DNA from: Oscillospiraceae bacterium
GTDB taxonomy: Bacteria > Bacillota > Clostridia > Oscillospirales > Ruminococcaceae
Assembly: GCA_900765125.1 (NCBI GenBank)
Contig: CAAFQL010000244.1
Span: 1 to 8,140, forward strand
Direction of reading: 5' to 3'
DNA length: 8,140 nucleotides
Both the position numbers and the translations under genes were made by a program. Positions 4,723 through 8,140 of this stretch are shown one piece after another. The notes under the pieces are model-generated. The model made no database searches. It saw only the letters and a program-made list of their open reading frames with translations, and was not told where the DNA came from. The stretch's first letter is position 1, and every line of letters starts with the position of its first letter.

Positions 4723-7497
4723 ATGACAAAGAAAAACATCACAAAATGCATAATTGACATCATAATGTCCGTGATACTGCTGTTTGTAACGGCGTATCAG
4801 GTAACAGACAGCTTGTATCACGAATGGCTCGGTGCAGGAATGCTGGTGCTGTTTATCGTCCACAATCTCCTTAATATAAAGTGGTACAGTGGTCTTTTCA
4901 AAGGCAAGTACTCAGCAAAAAGAGCTTTATGGACGCTTATTAATGTAGCGACGCTGATTGCCATACTGCTTACAGGTTACAGCGGTATTGCTATGTCAAG
5001 ACACTTGTTTACATTCCTTGATATTAGCACAGGCTCGGTCAGTGCAAGAGCAATTCACCTTTCGGCAAGCTACTGGTCTTTTGTACTCATGAGCTGTCAT
5101 CTCGGTATTCATTGGGGCATGACGGTTACAGCGATTGACAAGAAAGCAAAGAAAAATGCTGCCTTTTGGTGGATAATGCGGGTAATTGCATTTGCAATTG
5201 CGGTTTACGGTGCAGTAAGATTTTATCAGCAGGACATTTACTCATATATGTTCCTCAAAAATCAGTTTGCATTTCTTGATTATGAAAAAGCGTTTGTACT
5301 GGTTATTTTAGATAATGCAGCAATGATGGCAGCTTTTATATATGTTATCTATTATCTGATGAAAGGCATTACAGTATTTTCGGGTAAAATGGAAAGTAAA
5401 ATCAAAATCAGAAACGGATTTGTCAATATATTAACTGCTGTACTGGTGTTGGTTCTTACTTTTGTAAATATTTTCTCTGTAAAAAAAGATAATGATTTTA
5501 GCGCAAATAGTTGGAACAATGTCAGTACATGTTGGCAAACGCCACAAACATGCACTACCGCATCAACATCCGAAATAGCTACTGCCAATCAGGAAACTGC
5601 TTCAACTGTTGACAATGATATTTCGGACGGCTTCATTTTCATCAAGGGTGGAATATTTCAAATGGGAAGTCCTGAAAGTGAAAACTGGAGAAGTGCCGAT
5701 GAAGTTCAGCACAGCGTTACGGTAAGTGACTTTTACATGAGTCCTTATGAGGTAACAGGTGAAGAATATGAAGCTGTTATGGACAAAAATCCAAGTATGT
5801 TCAAAGGTGATAATCTGCCTGTAGAAAGTGTATCATGGATAGATGCAATAAAATTCTGCAATGCCAAAAGCGAGATTGAGGGACTTGAACCTGTTTACAC
5901 AATAGATGGCGACAGCATTTCATGGAATCGCAACGCAAATGGTTATAGACTTCCGACAGAAGCGGAATGGGAATATGCGTGCCGTTCAGGAACAACTACT
6001 CCATTCAATACCGAAATTTCAATAAGTGCGGAAGAATCAAATTATTATGGACATTATCCGTATGAAATAGAGGAAAACTATTTCAGTCAGGACGATCTCA
6101 CAACCAAACCCGGAGAATACAGGCAGACAACCGTTGACGTAACTTCATTTTCTCCCAACACATGGGGACTTTATAATATGCATGGCAATGTCAGCGAATG
6201 GGTCTGGGACATTTACGATGAATATGACATCAGTGTTACAAATGACCCGGTGGGTGCACCAAGCGGTAACAGGCGTGTTTATCGCGGCGGAGGCTGGAAT
6301 GACTTCGCAAAAAATATGAGGAGTGCCTATCGTGCAACTATGATTCAGAATCAAGGAAGTTTTAATATAGCCTCAACTCCTACATACGGCTACAAACTTG
6401 ACCCTGACGATAAGCATAAATGGGTAATTGATGAGCCTGCCGCAGAAGTTGTAAGACTTGTTTTCAAACACTACAATGACGGTATGCAGGTATCAGAGAT
6501 TGCCCGTACACTTGAGAAAGCAAAATATCCTGCACCATCCCACTATCGTAACCGTGTTGTGAAAGGTTCAAGAACAGAAAAGAACCCATATCATTGGACA
6601 GGCAGCAGTGTAACTGCTATTCTGAAACGTCAAGAGTATGTTGGTGATACGGTGAATTTCAAGACATATCATACAAGCTTTAAAGATAAACAAGTTCGCT
6701 ATCGTGATGAGGAAAGTTTTACAATTATCCGTGATACACAGGAAGCAATCATATCCCGTGAGGAATATGAAAAAGCAAAGAAACGCCGTAAGTCTACCAA
6801 GCGTGTAATTCAAACCAGAGAAAAACATCTGCTTGATGATATGGTGTTCTGTAACGAATGCGGCAAGAAAATGTACCTGAACTTTCGTAAATATGCAAGC
6901 GGAAACTGTTATGTTTACATTTGTGACAGCTATCGTAAAAAGAAAGGCTGTACCTCTCATTACATACAGGAAGCGGAAGTGATTGATTCTGTTCTTCACG
7001 CAGTACGCAGAATTTTTGATATGTACAGACTGGATAAAAATGAGTGCAGACGTACTCTTGTAAGATGGATCTGTCAGCGTAATGAAACCAAATCTCATGA
7101 AGCTAATGAGCGAGTTAAGGCAATCACAGAAAGACTTGATACGATCAATAAAACAGAGCAGGCTCTTTTTGAACAGAAACTTCTACACGAAATTTCACAG
7201 GAAACTTTTACGAATATCACCGTGAGCATGAATGCTGAATCAGAATCGCTCCGAAATGAATACGGAAATCTTCTTATTCTTCTTGACAGCTTCGATGATC
7301 AGAAAAAGAGCGTACCCCGATTCTTAACCAAAGCTGGAACATTTGCAGATACAGAGATCACTAAAGATAGCAGATACATTTTAGAACAGCTTATTGAAAA
7401 AGTAACGATTCAGGAAGTTGAAATAACCAATGTTCACGGTAAGCCGACAACAGAAATCAGGGTGCTTGTTCACTTCGTTGATATTGGGTTGATTTAA
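4723..7497 (+). CDS. Chimeric protein: DUF4405-like membrane domain + SUMF1 domain + serine recombinase C-terminus
   Basis: A single 924-codon frame made of two unrelated proteins. Residues 1-252 contain about seven membrane helices (near 6-27, 35-52, 68-91, 114-133, 148-167, 190-213, 236-251). The first half resembles DUF4405 membrane proteins, with helix histidines H33, H47, H112, H126 and H130 that could bind b-type haem. Basic loops (53-67, 134-147, 214-231) place the next part outside the cell. Residues 301-549 are a SUMF1/FGE-sulfatase domain (GGIFQMGS, NLPVESVSWIDAIKFCN, GYRLPTEAEWEYACRSG, NMHGNVSEWVWD, RVYRGGGWND, RSAYR) ending at SFNI, where GFRLV normally follows. From residue 550 the frame is a recombinase remnant, described separately. 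The SUMF1 part lacks the active-site cysteine pair of aerobic formylglycine-generating enzyme. The intact ancestor was probably about 555 residues. Whether the chimera is stable is unknown. Confidence 0.88.
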   Translation: MTKKNITKCIIDIIMSVILLFVTAYQVTDSLYHEWLGAGMLVLFIVHNLLNIKWYSGLFKGKYSAKRALWTLINVATLIAILLTGYSGIAMSRHLFTFLDISTGSVSARAIHLSASYWSFVLMSCHLGIHWGMTVTAIDKKAKKNAAFWWIMRVIAFAIAVYGAVRFYQQDIYSYMFLKNQFAFLDYEKAFVLVILDNAAMMAAFIYVIYYLMKGITVFSGKMESKIKIRNGFVNILTAVLVLVLTFVNIFSVKKDNDFSANSWNNVSTCWQTPQTCTTASTSEIATANQETASTVDNDISDGFIFIKGGIFQMGSPESENWRSADEVQHSVTVSDFYMSPYEVTGEEYEAVMDKNPSMFKGDNLPVESVSWIDAIKFCNAKSEIEGLEPVYTIDGDSISWNRNANGYRLPTEAEWEYACRSGTTTPFNTEISISAEESNYYGHYPYEIEENYFSQDDLTTKPGEYRQTTVDVTSFSPNTWGLYNMHGNVSEWVWDIYDEYDISVTNDPVGAPSGNRRVYRGGGWNDFAKNMRSAYRATMIQNQGSFNIASTPTYGYKLDPDDKHKWVIDEPAAEVVRLVFKHYNDGMQVSEIARTLEKAKYPAPSHYRNRVVKGSRTEKNPYHWTGSSVTAILKRQEYVGDTVNFKTYHTSFKDKQVRYRDEESFTIIRDTQEAIISREEYEKAKKRRKSTKRVIQTREKHLLDDMVFCNECGKKMYLNFRKYASGNCYVYICDSYRKKKGCTSHYIQEAEVIDSVLHAVRRIFDMYRLDKNECRRTLVRWICQRNETKSHEANERVKAITERLDTINKTEQALFEQKLLHEISQETFTNITVSMNAESESLRNEYGNLLILLDSFDDQKKSVPRFLTKAGTFADTEITKDSRYILEQLIEKVTIQEVEITNVHGKPTTEIRVLVHFVDIGLI
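6370..7497 (+). pseudogene. Large serine recombinase remnant lacking the catalytic domain
   Basis: The last 375 codons of the chimeric frame. Seen: the start of the Recombinase domain (TPTYGYKLDPDDKHKWVIDEPAAEVVRLVF, split here as TPTYGYKLDP then DDKHKWVIDE), the conserved NPYHWTGSSVTAIL segment, a zinc ribbon with C710, C713, C734 and C743 of the fusion protein, a coiled coil around 795-855, and a tail (ILEQLIEKVTIQEVEI) like the DUF4368-type end of Tn4451/Tn5397-family recombinases. The resolvase domain with the catalytic serine, normally about 170-180 residues, is absent. The join falls at the boundary between linker and Recombinase domain. It cannot cut DNA, and in the fusion it would be on the wrong side of the membrane. 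Similar layout to the downstream recombinase suggests the element once carried tandem recombinase genes. Confidence 0.85.
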
Positions 7498-7503
7498 GTT
7501 GCT

Positions 7504-7522
7504 GCACTTTGGTAACAAGTGC
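7504..7522 (+). repeat. Small inverted repeat after recombinase remnant
   Basis: GCACTT (7504-7509) and AAGTGC (7517-7522) pair perfectly around the 7-nt loop TGGTAAC, starting six bases after the stop codon. No T-run follows, so a factor-independent terminator is unlikely. It could be a protein binding site or part of an attachment site; nothing decides this. Confidence 0.4.
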
Positions 7523-7552
7523 GACGATTCGGCGACAATATCTTAAAAGCTA

Positions 7553-7581
7553 TTGAAAAAAGTCCTCCTTTGCGCTATTCT
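7553..7581 (+). promoter_or_regulatory. Possible promoter of the second recombinase gene
   Basis: TTGAAA (7553-7558, five of six matches to consensus) and TATTCT (7576-7581, four of six) lie 17 bp apart. Transcription would begin near 7588, inside the loop of the hairpin at 7560-7609, so the mRNA would lack the 5' arm that hides the ribosome site. This arrangement is the reason the weak match is listed. Confidence 0.35.
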
Positions 7582-7609
7582 AAATAATGAATAGCATACA
7601 GGAGGACTT
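7560..7609 (+). promoter_or_regulatory. Hairpin that buries the recombinase ribosome binding site
   Basis: AAGTCCTCCT (7560-7569) is the perfect reverse complement of AGGAGGACTT (7600-7609), and inside it GCTATTC (7574-7580) pairs with GAATAGC (7589-7595) around the loop TAAATAAT. The right outer arm contains AGGAGG (7600-7605), the ribosome site of the downstream recombinase. In a transcript reading through from upstream, the site would be locked in a 10-bp stem. A DNA-level role (operator or recombinase binding site) is also possible. Confidence 0.7.
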
Positions 7610-8140
7610 ATGTTTATGCATGAAAAAATCACAGCTTTGTACTGCCGTTATTCACATGATGACGGACAGGAAGCAGAAAATGCAAGTATAACGCATCAAA
7701 AAGCGCTGTTGAAAGAATATGCGGAAAATAACGGGTTTACGAATCTTCGCTGCTACGTCGATGACGGATATACAGGGACTAATTTCAACAGACCCGACTT
7801 TCAGAGAATGATGGAAGATGTGGAAAAAGGTATCATTAAAACAATTCTTGTAAAAGATATGAGCCGATTCGGAAGAAACTATATCCTTGTCGGGCAGTAT
7901 GTTGAACTTGTACTGCCACAGCATAATGTCAGGGTAATCGGTGTAACGGATAACTACGATTCTTATAGTACCGAAAATGACTTGTTTGCTTTTGAGAGTA
8001 TCTTTGCAGAAATGTACGCAGCCGATATTTCCAAAAAAGTCATTTATGCAAAACACACGCTCGGAATGAACGGAGTAAAACTGAAATCCCGTCCGCTTTA
8101 CGGTTACAAGCTGATTGACAATGATTATACCCGATGGGCA
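7610..8140 (+). CDS. Large serine recombinase, N-terminal catalytic part (runs off right edge)
   Basis: 177 codons are visible without a stop. The product would catalyse excision and integration of the mobile element by serine recombination. Seen: KITALYCRYSHDD with nucleophile S15 (YxRxS motif), SITHQKALLKEYAENNGF, YVDDGYTGTNFNRPDFQRMM, the DMSRFGRNYILVGQYVE block with catalytic arginines, DNYDSYSTENDL...FESIFAEMYAADISKKV, then SRPLYGYKLIDND, the beginning of the Recombinase domain. It belongs with the long Tn4451/Tn5397-type recombinases of Firmicute elements. Two starts are possible: ATG 7610, four bases after AGGAGG, or ATG 7616, ten bases after it. The gene is clearly separate from the remnant upstream (112-bp gap) and differs from it in sequence where the two can be compared, so it is a paralogue rather than its missing half. 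Confidence 0.93.
   Translation, partial: MFMHEKITALYCRYSHDDGQEAENASITHQKALLKEYAENNGFTNLRCYVDDGYTGTNFNRPDFQRMMEDVEKGIIKTILVKDMSRFGRNYILVGQYVELVLPQHNVRVIGVTDNYDSYSTENDLFAFESIFAEMYAADISKKVIYAKHTLGMNGVKLKSRPLYGYKLIDNDYTRWA

Larger units (their letters stand above)
840..6369 (+). mobile_element. Captured redox operon inside a mobilizable element
   Basis: Composite call. The gene cluster begins with a TetR gene cut at its 5' end and finishes with a SUMF1 domain cut at its 3' end, and it is flanked by a relaxase/mobC/oriT module on the left and serine recombinase genes on the right. All intact genes inside run on the plus strand with gaps of 1-22 bp, so they form one transcription unit. The simplest reading is that a chromosomal segment was picked up by an integrative mobilizable element. 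Codon choice looks similar inside and outside, so a related host is the likely source. Exact joints are inferred from where protein similarity stops. Confidence 0.6.

Noticed and set aside
6568..7098. 176-codon open frame on the minus strand
   Set aside because: It lies opposite the recombinase zinc-ribbon region, has no ribosome site and no recognisable domain, while the plus frame shows conserved motifs throughout.
7504..7522. Rho-independent terminator after the chimeric gene
   Set aside because: The hairpin is short and no run of T follows, so termination is not supported.
7652..8056. 134-codon open frame on the minus strand
   Set aside because: It is the reverse shadow of the second serine recombinase, whose catalytic motifs are clear on the plus strand.
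6370..8140. One recombinase gene split by a frameshift
   Set aside because: Order is wrong: the C-terminal part lies upstream of the N-terminal part, and the overlap around PxYGYKL differs between them, so these are two paralogous genes.
1..8140. CRISPR array, tRNA or rRNA gene
   Set aside because: No regularly spaced repeats, cloverleaf or rRNA-like sequence was seen on either strand.

Overview
The window looks like part of a gut or rumen Firmicute genome, most likely Ruminococcus or a close relative in the Oscillospiraceae. The clues are low-GC coding sequence with strong AGGAGG-type ribosome sites, a dockerin-like segment of the Ruminococcus kind (LLQKFLL...DLDNDGKWNVFDLCLMKR) and mobilization and recombinase genes typical of integrative mobilizable elements in these bacteria. 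The genus is an inference; no rRNA or marker gene is present.

Layout. (1) Positions 1-669, minus strand: the N-terminal part of a MOB relaxase running off the left edge, overlapped by mobC. (2) Positions 670-839: a gene-free stretch rich in inverted repeats, read here as a candidate oriT. (3) Positions 840-6369, plus strand: a tightly packed cluster whose first gene (TetR family regulator) has lost its 5' end and whose last gene (membrane protein plus FGE-sulfatase/SUMF1 domain) has lost the end of its 3' domain. In between are a YajO-like aldo/keto reductase, a cytosolic flavodoxin, an exported flavodoxin with a dockerin-like segment, a flavodoxin-fold reductase with an iron-sulfur-flavoprotein-type cysteine motif, and a lipoprotein flavodoxin. 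(4) Positions 6370-7497: the C-terminal two thirds of a large serine recombinase, fused in frame to the broken SUMF1 domain. (5) Positions 7498-8140: a hairpin-rich leader and the N-terminal catalytic half of a second large serine recombinase running off the right edge.

Interpretation. A chromosomal-type redox operon seems to have been captured inside a mobilizable element, between its transfer module and its recombinase module, cutting genes at both joints. The operon is notable for itself: three related flavodoxins predicted to sit in three places (cytoplasm, secreted/dockerin-bearing, membrane-anchored lipoprotein), next to a multi-helix DUF4405-like, possibly haem-binding membrane protein carrying an outward-facing SUMF1 domain. 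Together they suggest electron transfer between the cytoplasm and the cell surface, which is a hypothesis. Loss of the TetR DNA-binding half and the sequence upstream of it means the operon has probably lost its original control. The second recombinase gene has its ribosome binding site buried in a 10-bp perfect hairpin stem, which would limit its translation from read-through transcripts.
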